Below, in pieces: positions 1 through 10,821 of a DNA stretch of 64,000 bases (position 1 is its first letter; each line of letters opens with the position of its first letter). Both the position numbers and the translations under genes were made by a program. The notes under the pieces were generated by a model. That model ran no database searches, had not been told where the DNA came from, and saw nothing but the letters and a program-made list of their open reading frames with translations. The stretch comes from Mucidula mucida (taxonomy: Eukaryota > Basidiomycota > Agaricomycetes > Agaricales > Physalacriaceae): the NCBI GenBank assembly GCA_015501055.1, contig JADNYV010000022.1:62001-126000 (forward strand), in the 5' to 3' direction.

Positions 1-2809
1 GCCTTCACTTGCCGTATGGACGATCTCATTCTCACACCCACTGGTGATGAAAAGCGCGACGAGATCTTGGAGAAAGGACAGCATCTGGGTACGGAAGGTT
101 CGATCGAGAACTTTCCTTCGCTCGCGAAAACCGCGAAAGAGGACGTTCCTCAAGCGTTGAACCGGCTGCTTGAAGAAGTGCTACGAGACGACAACAAGAT
201 GGCGGGATTGGATATGACAGTGAAGAGTAAGCTCGGAAAGCTCACATCGTCGATATCCGAAGCGTGCATGCCTACCCACCTTTACCGGAAGTTCCCGCAT
301 AATCACATGCAGGCCATGACTCGCTCTGGTGCGAAAGGTAGTGAGGTAAACGCCCGACAGATCTCGTGTGGACTTGGCCAACAAGAGCTTGAGGGCCGTC
401 GTGTACCTGTCATGGTCAGCGGGAAAACGCTCCCCTCTTTCCAAGCCTTCGAAACTAAAGCCATTGCGGGTGGTTATGTCGCTAGCCGATTCTTGACGGG
501 CATTAAACCTCAGGAATTCTACTTCCATTGTATGGCCGGTCGAGAAGGTCTCATCGATACCGCCGTCAAGACTTCCCGCTCGGGCTATCTCCAGCGATGT
601 CTCATCAAGCATCTGGAGGGCATTCGTGTGCACTACGACCATACTGTCCGCGGGAGCGATTCTTCTGTGTACCAGTTCCACTACGGTGGCGATTCGTTGG
701 ATGTGACCAAGCAGAAACACTTGCAGGAATTCAGCTTTATTGCTGCGAACGAGAAGTCTTTCCTGGAGCTCCTTAAGCCCGCACTCCTCGATGGGAAGGT
801 CGATACTGCCGTCGCAGATGCCTACATGAAGAAAGTTGTCAGCCGTATCAAGAAGGGTAGCAGTCGGCTGGACCAGATGGATCCCGTACTCTCCTTGTAC
901 AGCCCCAGCCGCCATATGGGTAGTGTATCAGAGAATTTCGCCTTGGCACTCGACAAGTACATCAAGGAAAACCCGGATAACCTCATCCATACGAAGGGCG
1001 AGGAGGGGAGGTTCAAGCGAAGGACGGACCTAGTGGCAAAGAATCACTTCAAAGCCCTTATGCACACCAAGTACATGAGAAGTCTGGTGGAAGCTGGAGA
1101 AGCAGTTGGACTCATAGCTTCTCAAGGGTAAGATTATTACTTTAAGTTAGCAAAGTTAACTCAAACCCACTTCTAGTGTCGGAGAACCATCCACTCAGAT
1201 GACACTCAACACTTTTCATTTTGCCGGTCAGTTTCTGTCCGTGTTATCTGAACCGTTGCTGAACGTCAATTAGGTCACGGTGCTGCTAACGTCACCCTTG
1301 GTATTCCTCGTCTTCGTGAGATCGTCATGACTGCTTCACAAAAACCTAAAACGCCGTCCATGTTGATGAAAGTCAAAGCGGGAACCCCCCAGGAGGACAT
1401 TGAGATGTTCTGCAAACGTGCCAGCAAGCTGACGCTCGCACAGGTCATCGAGCGGGTGTCAGTCACCGAAGAACTCAAAGCATCTGGGGATGCCCGTCGG
1501 ATACAATACACCGTCGACATCGACTTCTTCCCCGAAGAGGAATATCGCACAGAGTACGACGTCGAAGCTGAAGAGATTTTAGGGTGCTTCTCCGTCAAGT
1601 TTCCGCTGACGCTGAAGAGGGAGATTATCACTGAGATGAAGCGGCTGGACGAGGACGTGAAGAAGCAGATGGCGGAACTCGGAAAAGGCAAGAAGGTGTC
1701 GGATGCTGCTGATGATGACGAGGGCGGCGATGCCGGAGATGCTGAGCCTAGGAAGAAGAGATCCGATGATGAGGAAAGCGAAGTTGGGGATGGGGATGCT
1801 GATGATGAAAAGCGTGCCCGGCAGAAAAAGCAGCAAGCTACGTACGAGGATGACGACGACGATGAGGACGAGGCCGAGCTCAACGCGTACAGCGATCACG
1901 AGATCGCGGCCGAGTTTGCATCCGATGATGAGGTGGAGGTAAAGCCCGTCCCCAAGAAAACCCAGGATCTTCAGAGGGTTGTGAAAACGGTCGCGATGGC
2001 GTTTGCCAATAACCTTTCCTCGAGTACGTCCTTTGCGTTCGATGGCTCCCGTTGCACGTTCGTCTTGGAGGTAAGTGCATCCATGGATCTTATTTCCTTC
2101 GTTCCTGATCTCATTCTAGTTCAACTCCGATATGCCCAAACTGCTATTCATCGGTGTTATTGAGCGGACATGTCGCGCTACTGTTATACGGCAGATTCCG
2201 GGTATCACAGACTGCTTCCAGGTCAAGGGTGACGGGAAGAAGGGCGACGACGCGGTGATGGTAAAGATTTTCATTGTCCTCTGCCCTGAGGTGCCTTTCT
2301 GATATCACGCGTTAGCTGACGACAAACGGGTCGAATTTCCAGGGCATCTGGGAGTTCGAGGCCGAAGGCGAGAGCATCGTGGAAGAAGGGGAGACGTATT
2401 CAAATGACATTTACGCGATCCTGAAAACCTATGGAGTGGAGATGGCGCGGGCGGCAATTCTGAAAGAGATGAGCGGGGTCTTCAAGGTGTATAGTATAAA
2501 AGTTGACGCGCGTCATTTGGAGCTTATAGCTGATTATATGGTGGGATTTCGCGTTGTGTGTGGTGATTGGCGCGTACTGACGCGTCGTTCTAGACATTTG
2601 AGGGTGGCTATAAGCCATTCAACCGAAAAGGCATCTCGACGAATCCATCGCCGCTGCTCAAGGCCTCGTACGAGACGACGGCGGCCTTTTTGTCGGATGC
2701 CACTTTGTACGGGGACTTTGACGATCTGTCTAGTCCATCTGGCAATATTGTATTGGGAAGGCCGAATCTAACTGGGACTGGAGTATTTGATGTTGTACTG
2801 CCTGTATAG
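1..2809 (+). CDS. RPA190: RNA polymerase I largest subunit, C-terminal part (5' end outside window)
   Basis: This is the catalytic largest subunit of RNA polymerase I, which transcribes the rRNA precursor in the nucleolus. The reading frame is open from base 1, so the gene starts upstream; 851 residues lie in the window. Exons 1-1127, 1177-1226, 1274-2070, 2120-2260, 2316-2540 and 2594-2809 join in frame through short GT-AG introns. Family landmarks are GREGLIDTAVKTSRSGY (bridge helix and trigger loop region), IASQGVGEPSTQMTLNTFH and HGAANVTLGIPRLREI. A very acidic, low-complexity insert (about nt 1690-1930) sits in the jaw, where Pol I enzymes carry the expander or DNA-mimicking loop, which separates it from Pol II and III. 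The protein ends in DVVLPV. The Pol I factor Rrn11 is encoded 7 kb downstream. Confidence 0.95.
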
Positions 2810-3042
2810 AGACCGCAATGCACTTGCTTTGACTTTCCGAATGCGGGAAACAATGGCTGGACAATGGCGCGTCCATTAGCCATCAGGTGACTCATGAACA
2901 GGGTGTCCGGGGTCTGTTGATGTGTCAGCGTGGCGATTGCTTGGGTCTTTGAGGCGCGTCGGTCTTTCTTTTACCGACCACCATCATCTCAACTTTCTAC
3001 GCTGCCTTTACGCCAATTCACACAAATCCAACGCTGCCCATC

Positions 3043-3894
3043 ATGTCCACAAGGCCTGGGCCTCTAAAGCCGTGGGCCGTAGAACAGTTTTACCCAGAAC
3101 TAGTGGGTCTGCCGCCCCCACAGGCGCCGTTCAAAACGCCTAGCAGACCCAACAAACGCCCGCACTCGTCCTCGGAAACCCCCTTTTCGCCAACCAAACG
3201 TCGTCTGCTCAACGATGCAGGCATATATTGCCCCAGCAAAGCTGCACTGTTCGGCACGCCTCCATCGCCAGGACGTTTCGCGACTCCCCTGCATGGTCCT
3301 AGCAGTCCCGCGAAAAGGCTCGACTTTGGCACCGTCAAACGCGGTCTTGATCTCTTTCCGACTCCGGGAGGTGCCACTGCCTCTGCCAGCAAACTCGCGC
3401 CGTCTCCACGTCTTTCTGCTTCCCCAGACGAGGAAGACTCGCCTTTCAAGGCGCCGTTACCTCCCATGCCTTTTTTCGGCAAAACAGCCACTCCCTCCAG
3501 TCGCCATTATCCTGGTTTTGTCGTCCATGAAGACACGGAACCGCGTTTGGAGAAGCCACTTCGATCTCCATATTATGATGCGTCCCAGGATAATTATAAG
3601 GAGAACCAGCCGCCACCAGAGGTGTTACAAGGGGCGTCTATTGTCTGGTCATCTGATCGCAAGACAGCCGAGTTGCAGCGCAAGTACATGCTCAAGCTGA
3701 GCGCCTGCGCGAGCCCGGTCCCATTAGAGACACCCACCATCGAGACGCCGACAAGGAACGAGACTCCCAAGAAGAAGTCTAGTCGGAAGCGATCTCATGC
3801 TAGTGTCGAGTCTGCGACGCCCACCGAGCGACGTTACAACACTCGTTCCGCTGCAAAGGCGAGAGCGTCTGCCGAGCAAAGAGGCGCCTCCTAG
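3043..3894 (+). CDS. Disordered proline/serine-rich protein with KEN box and many CDK-type sites
   Basis: Single-exon gene of 283 residues starting at the first ATG in good context, 234 bp after the Pol I gene. I do not recognise a folded domain. The protein is basic and rich in Pro, Ser and Thr, with more than a dozen SP or TP dipeptides, several followed by basic residues (SPTKRR, SSPAKR, ETPKKKS). A KEN tripeptide followed by QPPP lies at residues 186-188, a classic APC/C degron. The C-terminus is Lys/Arg-rich (TPKKKSSRKR), a possible nuclear signal. The only stretch that looks helical is near residues 205-222 (DRKTAELQRKYMLKL). By inference it is a cell-cycle-regulated nuclear protein phosphorylated by CDK; no enzymatic function is suggested. 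Confidence 0.7.
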   Translation: MSTRPGPLKPWAVEQFYPELVGLPPPQAPFKTPSRPNKRPHSSSETPFSPTKRRLLNDAGIYCPSKAALFGTPPSPGRFATPLHGPSSPAKRLDFGTVKRGLDLFPTPGGATASASKLAPSPRLSASPDEEDSPFKAPLPPMPFFGKTATPSSRHYPGFVVHEDTEPRLEKPLRSPYYDASQDNYKENQPPPEVLQGASIVWSSDRKTAELQRKYMLKLSACASPVPLETPTIETPTRNETPKKKSSRKRSHASVESATPTERRYNTRSAAKARASAEQRGAS

Positions 3895-4441
3895 AGGCAG
3901 AGGCCGACGGTGCAGACTTGTACTAGTTCTGGCAAACTATTCTGCCCCACCCCCACGACTCGGACTGCCCACGCTCTTTTACGCCTATCTATCGTCTAAA
4001 ACCTGCATCGTCCAGTTTTCTTTCATTTCTTGTATCTTGTTTCCGATTACATTTCACCATGATCTTATCACGACCGACCATCCATCCATCTTCTCTATCA
4101 CAGCATCCACGGTACCGTACATACTATAAACTACGTGCACATATTGTTCTAACTTGGCAGTCTTTTCTCTTTTAGGCTGTTGTATTTACACGAATTAGGT
4201 CTCGGGATTGTAGCTAGTTCCTTCAATTCAATAGTAGTCGTTTTTTTGTGTGTTAATGTGAGATCTGCCTGATCAGGAGAACAATGGGATTTGTAGATTG
4301 CGACAGATGAAGGCGAGGATCGCGCCATCAGTTGAAGGATCACGTTCCACGCCACATCAACCCTTGTGCACACAGCGCATCCGGTAGTGATGTGCATTTC
4401 CAAGTCAACTTGAAAATTAGCGGCGATGATTTACTGGCAAT
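3895..4441. other. Convergent intergenic region
   Basis: This holds the 3' ends of two converging genes. It is AT-rich and pyrimidine-rich. I see no supported coding exon. Confidence 0.5.
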
Positions 4442-5647
4442 CTAGATAGCCCAAATTAGGTCTCCCCATGAGGGTAAATCTGCAGAAACAAAGTGAGCTT
4501 CTTCGCCATAGGCTTCCTTTGCCTTTGTTGTCCAAGGGGCGTGCAGTCCGCGCTTTACAACATACTCGTAGTAAGGAAGGTCCCAGACTGGGTTGGCTAG
4601 TCCACGGCTTATGTTTGAGATGTCGTCCCATGGACCGTCCACGAGTACGGATTCGCAGCGGTAGAAAGTAGGATCGTATGGGACGGATTGGTTCAAGTTG
4701 TACTTTGCGGTATATTCGAAGCCTTTGAGAAGGATGTTGTCGTCAAAGGCGAACATGTCACCGCCTTGGGATTGCACGATTCTGGATGCGGAAGCTGCCC
4801 ATGCAAGGCCTACTTGGCTGTGGCCTACCACGGGATTGGTGAACTAGGAAGACAATTGAAGAGGAATACGTTACCTTGATCTCTGCCAGACTCTGACAGT
4901 TGACCGGTAGCAGGGTCGATCATACCGTAAATACCGCCACAGAGGCCATTTTGGTACTCATTAAGCGCGTAGTTCCACAGCGAGACATCATCGAGGTATG
5001 CGGCAAACGCTAGTAACGCCGCGATACTCGCCATGCCGTAGTTTGCTTGGCCGATGATAATCGACTGTCGTGCGAACAGCCAGTACAGCTGAACTGAAAA
5101 TCCCGAGCCGCCTTTATACGACGCGCCTTGCTCCCGCCATCCTCCTTCCCAACGCATGATCTCAGCTGCATTAACGAAAAACTGGCCTTCCAAGGCCACA
5201 AGTAGACTCGCGTCGATCCCAATTATGGCTTCCAAGGTGCTCCCCCAGGCGTCCAAGATGGTCGTAGACCGATTCCAGTGCGCTTCGTCACGTGTGATGT
5301 ACCACATCAGCGCGTTCTGCCACGCGGCGCGGGTGTCGTGCGTGAAGGAGGTGTAGTTGGAGATGAGGCCACGCGAGAGAACGGGGAACGGGCCTTGCAT
5401 GGCGTAGTCTGCTTGGGAGAAGGCGTCTTCGGCAAAGGCCGGTGCAAGTGGGAGGAGGCGCATGCGCTCGAGATCTGCGTGGGTGTGCCATAGCCCGGGG
5501 TGCTGGAAGTGGCTGGCGCGCGTTTTGGAGAAGGAGATGGAGGAGAGGGGGATTGGGAGGATTATGCCGTTGAGGATGGGGGTTGGCTTGCCGGGTGAGG
5601 ACGTGCGGGGTGAGGTAGAGGATGAGGAGGGTGAGGAGGGTGAACAT
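4442..5647 (-). CDS. Secreted alginate-lyase-family (PF05426-like) protein
   Basis: Probable secreted polysaccharide lyase-fold protein. The body, on exons from 4875 upward and 4442-4824 joined by a GT-AG intron (4825-4874), contains HPGLWHTHADLERMR, NAAEIMRWEGGW, SGRDQGHSQVGLAWAA and DLPYYEYVVKRG, the typical blocks of the fungal alginate lyase family. No ATG exists upstream in the body frame. The only start with a signal peptide is ATG 5647 (MFTLLTLLILYLTPHVLT), which reads one frame away. Removing one base gives 1155 coding nt (384 residues). Either one extra base lies near 5560-5600, or there is a 100-nt intron with a poor GTCCTC donor. Alginate itself is an unlikely substrate for a land fungus, so the true substrate is unknown. 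Confidence 0.75.
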
Positions 5648-5756
5648 GGTGCCACAGTGGAGGTGATTTCTAAGTTGTTCAGCCCACTAGAAGTGGCTTC
5701 ATGTTGTTCAAAAGACGTGCGGCCCGAGTGCACTACTCGTGATATTCCATAGAACG

Positions 5757-6265
5757 TTACTCTGGAGGAAATTGCCTGTCAATGCGAGCACCGCAGAGGA
5801 CGATCGACACTGGTCGGGCTTTGTTTTCCACCACCACCATCAACTTTTTCCCCCTTCTTGCCCTAGACGCAAAGAACCACAATGGGCATGGACTCGGTCG
5901 AGCCAAAAACCGGCGCACGCGTTCTGTTCTGTTCGCTAGCGGGATTTGCGGTGCCTTATAAAATGAGATGCATCTTGAGAGGTACCTCCGAGAAACGCTT
6001 ATAGCCGTCTCAAATGCACTCGGACTAGGCTGCTCTTGGATTTTTATTCATCATACGCATCGAGAAGCAAGAACTGACTATATTCATCGCGTCAAGCGGC
6101 CTCGTCGGGCTACTTTCACGCCATGTTGACGCTCCGCACGACTTCTCTGTACTGATCATCGGCGTCTTTTTCGTCAAGGGCGTTGCCGCCGCCACAATCA
6201 AGTACGTTCAAGGGAATCCACGCACGTAAAGCAGCTTCCTACAAAGTTTGTAATGAAGTGCACCC
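5757..6265. other. Divergent intergenic/promoter region
   Basis: Lies between the alginate-lyase-like gene and the small secreted protein gene. It contains a TATAAAA at 5957-5963 with no convincing gene behind it. No coding exon is supported. Confidence 0.4.
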
Positions 6266-6270
6266 TTGAG

Positions 6271-6277
6271 TATAAAA
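6271..6277 (+). promoter_or_regulatory. TATA box of the small secreted protein gene
   Basis: TATAAAA lies 46 bp before the ATG at 6323, a normal fungal spacing. A strong TATA box fits an inducible, highly expressed secreted protein. Confidence 0.6.
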
Positions 6278-6322
6278 GCTGGCGCGTAAATGCGAGTTTT
6301 CTCATCATCCCATCTCTCGACA

Positions 6323-7110
6323 ATGCGTTTCTTCACCGTTCTCACCACTCTCGCCGCTGTCTCTGTCGCGTCCGCGTCTACTGCTGCCAGTACAGCGACC
6401 TTGAGTCTGACTTTGGGCGCGACGTTGAACGAGGATAACCACTACGGCGCTCCTACACCTCCCGGGGAGGATGGATGCAACCCTGGTTGGTACTATGGCG
6501 ACTTTCCCGACACGTTGGAGAACGCCTGTGCATGGCTCAAGACAACGTAAGTTTTCATGAATCATTGCCGCTCGAAGACTAACGCGTTCTGGCAGCTCAT
6601 TTGTGAACTGTTGAACCTTCTTCCGCTGTGCTTGCATTGCCCCAAGCCCGTGCAAGACCCGCCTTCGAACCCCTGCACGGTTACCAATTACAAGTGTGCT
6701 GTTCAGGCTGCCGACTACTTGACCTACGGGCTTGTCGACACTGTCAACGGTATGTTATTCTAATAGATTTTTGGTGGTTTCCATCTCATGTTTGTGGAGA
6801 TTGCGATATGATGTGCAAACAAGTCAAGGGATGCAATTTCTACAACAGTAAGTGTTCCCCACCCAATCTGTTTGGTATGCAATGTTGAGCATTTTTGCAG
6901 CGTACCACGACAACAACGCAAAGGTAGATGAGACGTACTTGTAACACGGGATATGCTGACAAGTTCTTTCAGGATAGCACCAAGTTGACGTGTGCGCTGT
7001 TCCGCTATTGCCACGAGTCGAAGGAAGCTACCAACTGCGGTGGGCAGAGGCAGAAGGATGGGAGCAAGAATTACATTACAGAAAGTCAGGGCTTTTGCTT
7101 GAACAAGTAG
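6323..7110 (+). CDS. Small secreted cysteine-containing protein
   Basis: Begins with a clear signal peptide (MRFFTVLTTLAAVSVASA) at the ATG behind a TATA box. The C-terminal part is firmly joined from exons 6647-6749, 6800-6847, 6901-6923 and 6973-7110: it has CDMMCKQVKGCNFYN, then YHDNNAKDSTKLTCALF, then NCGGQRQKDGSKNYITES. This cysteine-spaced pattern resembles an uncharacterised secreted family that is widespread in basidiomycetes. The link from exon 1 (6323-6546) is less sure. An in-frame solution uses a 7-nt exon (6596-6602) and a 44-nt intron (6603-6646), giving 180 residues; a small frame error is the alternative. Function unknown; an extracellular role is inferred from the signal peptide. 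Confidence 0.65.
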
Positions 7111-7281
7111 CTGTGCTATAGCTAGGTTTCGGTTTGCTTAATATGTGTTTGTGAATGGACTAGTGTGCCCCTCAACGCGTCTTGTACACGATCGAGAATA
7201 CACGTGGTGAACGAGTTGTACGTCTCCGACCCTGGCATCGACCATGTCGGCTATCTTTTTCTCCACGAGAGACTAGTGGGA

Positions 7282-9587
7282 ATGGCCAAGGGCAAAAAAG
7301 GCAAACAGAAGCAGGACGAGGTGCGGACTGTACCTGCGACGATTCCTGAGGAAAACGAGAACGAAGAGGCAGTGACTCCGGCCCTAGGTGAGCAATTTGG
7401 AGTCTCCGTCCGAGCCGCACTTGTTGATCAGTGATGCATCTGGCGCTTATTGTTAACCTTTGTGTTTTCCTCCCATGTTCCGTCGTGGTCGTCCCCATGC
7501 AGCCGCTTTCGATGCTGGACCGCAGCCGTGGCCGACGCCACACCTTCCCGCCAAGACGCCGACTGGACGCGGCAAAGCGCCAGCTCCACCGCCCAAGTCG
7601 ACCGTATTTGGACCTGTAACGGACGAGGAATGGTCGGATGATGGGCGCGGCGGCTATGACGACGAGGAATACGAGTCGTACAGCGAGGACGACTACTCTC
7701 CGCCGCCGTCTACGATGCCAGCAAAGACGCCTGGGTGGCAGTCTTGGGGCGAAGAAGCGCGGCGGCTCTCAAAGACGACTGCTCCTCCTCCTCCATCATC
7801 GCAGCGTCCGCCTGGTCTCGCCTCGGCGGCGGCAGGCGTGTCGGCACAGCAACGGGCGCAGATTTTGAACCAGTTGCTCAACCAGACACCGCAGAATAAC
7901 AACTATCTGTATGCTGGAGGGCAACAACAACAACAACAACGGGCAGCTGCTCATGGGAATCTAGGTCACAATGCATTTCCCGGACATCAGGCCAATCCGT
8001 TCCCAGGCCACCAGCCTCCCGCGAATCATCCACCCGCTGCTCAGCTTCAGCTCAATTAGCTGCTTTGAAAGCACAACAAAGGGATTCTATGAAGGACAAA
8101 AGCGCAAACATACTTCGGCCCCAGATCCTTGGGGAGCAGCAGCGCCCGCTCACACAGCTGGCGGATGGGGCGGCAGAGGCGGATGGGGTCAGCATTCCGA
8201 AGAAGAAGATTATGACGACGACGACGATGATGATGATGACTATGACGAGGATCCGAGGCGTGGAAGGGTCAGGTTTGCGTCTAGGACTGCCAATATGGCT
8301 GCTTCGAAGAGCAAGGATCCGTGGGCGGCGACCGCGTCTCCTGCTGGCGGTGGCGGAGGAGGAGGATGGGGCGCTAACGACGGTGGATGGGGCGGAGGCG
8401 GTGCAGACAAGGGTGGATGGGGCGGTACCAAGGACGACGAATGGGGCGATGCGGGATGGGGCGAGACTGCTGCACGCGGCGGAGGTGGCGGTGGATGGGG
8501 AGATACTAGATCCGCTGCCGGCGGTTGGGGTGACAACAAACCTACTGCTGGAGGTTGGGGTGACACAAAGTCAAATGGCGCCTGGGGAGCAGAACCCACA
8601 AACCCTCCAGCAGGCGGTGGATGGGGCAGTATGGGTGACTCTGGCGCAGGCGGCTGGGGCACACCTCAAAGCGGCCCTAGCGACCTCAAGAAGAAGAGCA
8701 ACGTCCCTCGCACACAGGACACCGGATACATTATGCCTTCAAAGACCCTCACCCACGCGCAGAAAGGGACAAATGTCCCTCTCCAATTCGTCGATCCCCA
8801 CAACAAGCTCAACGAATATACAAATGTCAAGTTTGTCGAGTCGGGCGGCGAGGCCCTCAGGACTGTCGCACGCGCTTTCTTTGGCAAGGACCGCAAAGCT
8901 CGCGAACGCTTTCGCTGGTCCTTTTCCCCTGACAAGGATCCCCGCGTCTCCTCTGTCCTCGATTGGATAGACGCCGTCTCCTATTCTCTTGGAGCCTTCG
9001 GAGTGAGTACAATTCTCACATTTTCTTCTCTGCTAATCTGTTCCAGCTTCACAAATTCCTGCAAAGTCAAGAACGCGGCGCGCTCGTCGTCAACGCTGCA
9101 TATCGCGCTCCCAAGAACCCCAACGAACCCGCTTTCGACTGGATCACCTTTGACCAGAGTCAAAAGACAAAGGACAAGATCTTGCAAGAGTCCATTGCCC
9201 TATATGACCCGACAGACAGATTGTCGTTTTCGTTTTCTTGCCTTCACATAGCGGGAACAGTGTCGCCATATGGAGACGCAAGATCAACATTCCTAATAAC
9301 ATCAAGCTAATGCTGCAGGCAGAGATTCAAACAGTCTTGGCTGGTTTACGCCGCGAGGAAGATTATGTCGTGCATGTTGACGAGTTTGTTTTACCCTTTT
9401 CTTCTCGCCAGGTTTCTGACTTGCTGTCAGAATACCAGGTCCCGCTCCTCAATATATGGCTTCGCCGCGTACGCGGCGAGGCTCGATACCTCCTCTATAC
9501 ACTGCTCCGGACGGCGTGCTTTCCAAAAAGCAGAAACTACCCAAAGACCCGAACAAGAAGAAGCGACCGTGGTGGAAGATTTTTTAA
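7282..9587 (+). CDS. WG/GW-repeat protein with acidic and glycine-rich regions
   Basis: Unrecognised protein of about 666 residues. Start ATG 7282 (MAKGKKGKQK) is the first ATG in frame. Exons are about 7282-7387, 7503-7998, 8060-9002, 9047-9222, 9261-9383 and 9431-9587; these give 2001 nt in frame. The 7999-8059 and 9223-9260 junctions are inferred. Order of parts: Lys-rich N-terminus, Pro-rich segment with a poly-Gln run (CAA repeat near 7921-7940), poly-Asp run (8214-8242), then a Gly-rich stretch (nt 8160-8670) with 13 WG dipeptides of the type GGWGD. After that comes a folded-looking region (RTVARAFFGKDRKARERFRW, then VAIWRRKINIP and GLRREEDYVVHVDE) and a basic tail ending KKKRPWWKIF. 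It may be an RNA- or Argonaute-binding scaffold, judged only from the WG repeats. Confidence 0.7.
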
Positions 9588-9769
9588 AGGCTCATTTAAC
9601 ATTTTCTATTCCCTGGGACATTTGGTTGCTTTGGTTGCTTTCGATCTGTTCTGTGTATTTCTAGCTGTACATTTTAGTTGTTGTAGAGCACGACGTAGTT
9701 ATAGTTATGAATTTCTATATGTTAATGAACTAGGATTTATCGTACGAATCGAGAGTTCCCGGCTCCCCA

Positions 9770-10644
9770 TTAATCGCCAACGAAGCGTTGACGTTTTCGA
9801 GAAGGGGTCTCGAGAACATCCATTGCGTCGTCTGAATCTGATTCAGAGGGGGCTGACGTTCCTTGGCCCACGAGTTCAGTGACCTATACGATGTAGGTGA
9901 GCAATGTTCTGTGAGTAGTACATGAACCAACCTGATCAAAAAGTGGCTGGCGACCTGGTTTCGGGGATCAACCGACTTTGCACCTTGAAGATGTGCTCTG
10001 GCACTGTTTAGGAGCGACGGGTCGAGCGTGCCTGCGCCGCGTTAGCATAGATTATTGACGATACGGTAGTTCTACCATCTCCCATATCGTCATCTGAAGG
10101 ATGGGACAGATACAGGCAGAGTAAGCCAGCGTATGTATGCAGGACAGGATCGTCCTGGTAGGGAAACGAAGGGAGATACCTGACAAGTAAGTCCGTGAGT
10201 TGTAGTATACCTCGAACGAGGAGAGACCCTACAATTCTAGCTTATCCAGAGCCTCTCTGTATTTTCCAGCCAGAATCTGACGAAGAATAATCTCTTTCAA
10301 GATCCTTTCCCTCTATCCGACGCGTCAAGTTGTAGTAGTATCCAGAGAGCACTTGACCTTACTTGTTCTGGATATTCCACCATCATCTCGTGTAGAAACT
10401 CCAGCTTGCGCGTAGAATCATGCGCGTCGAATGTTTCATCGCCGAGAACACGAACGGCCGTGGGCCAGAGGGCCATCCAGTTTATCTCCTTGCAGCGCGC
10501 GAGGATCGACCACGCCTGTCTGGCGCGAGGGAGGTCATTTTTTAGTAGAGAGAGGTGCAGGATGTCGTAGAGTCTGCAAATGTGGGTTTTGCGACAGCTG
10601 AGTCTTTGTTTCGAGTCGAGTGATTGAAAGAGGAACGGGGACAT
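9770..10644 (-). CDS. rrn11: RNA polymerase I initiation factor Rrn11-like
   Basis: Matches the Rrn11/TAF1A family, the core-factor subunit that helps recruit RNA polymerase I to rDNA promoters. Exons on the minus strand are 10363-10644, 10233-10312, 10076-10179, 9928-10031 and 9770-9883; they total 684 nt in frame (227 residues). Diagnostic blocks are LYDILHLSLLKNDLPRARQAW, read as helical TPR-like repeats, then ILARCKEINWMALWP, REALDKLELYLPSFPYQDD and HTYAGLLCLYLSHPSDDD. The tail is acidic (SESDSDDAMD). An upstream in-frame ATG at 10767 would add 41 basic residues. The last intron (9884-9927, 44 nt) is chosen because it gives the acidic tail; another donor would extend the gene to 9730. It is divergent from the gene at 10822. 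Confidence 0.8.
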
Positions 10645-10821
10645 GATGGTTCTTCCTTTTTGGGCGAGGATCCGCCCCCGAATCCAATCGACTTTGTCTC
10701 TCTCCGTCTTGTCTGTCTTCTTCGACCAAACCTCTCGTTTGACCTTGCATACATTTCTCTTCTCCATAGCACGTCTCTATCTGCCGCCCTTTCTTCCGTC
10801 GTTTCATCCAGGCCGTCTGCA

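Noticed and set aside
181..915. Long antisense open frame opposite the Pol I subunit
   Set aside because: The plus frame shows unmistakable Pol I motifs with correct splicing; the antisense frame is a codon-bias shadow.
8065..8970. Alternative plus frame through the WG-repeat region
   Set aside because: It gives a Met/Thr and Arg-rich translation with no conservation-like pattern, while the other frame joins to flanking exons in phase.
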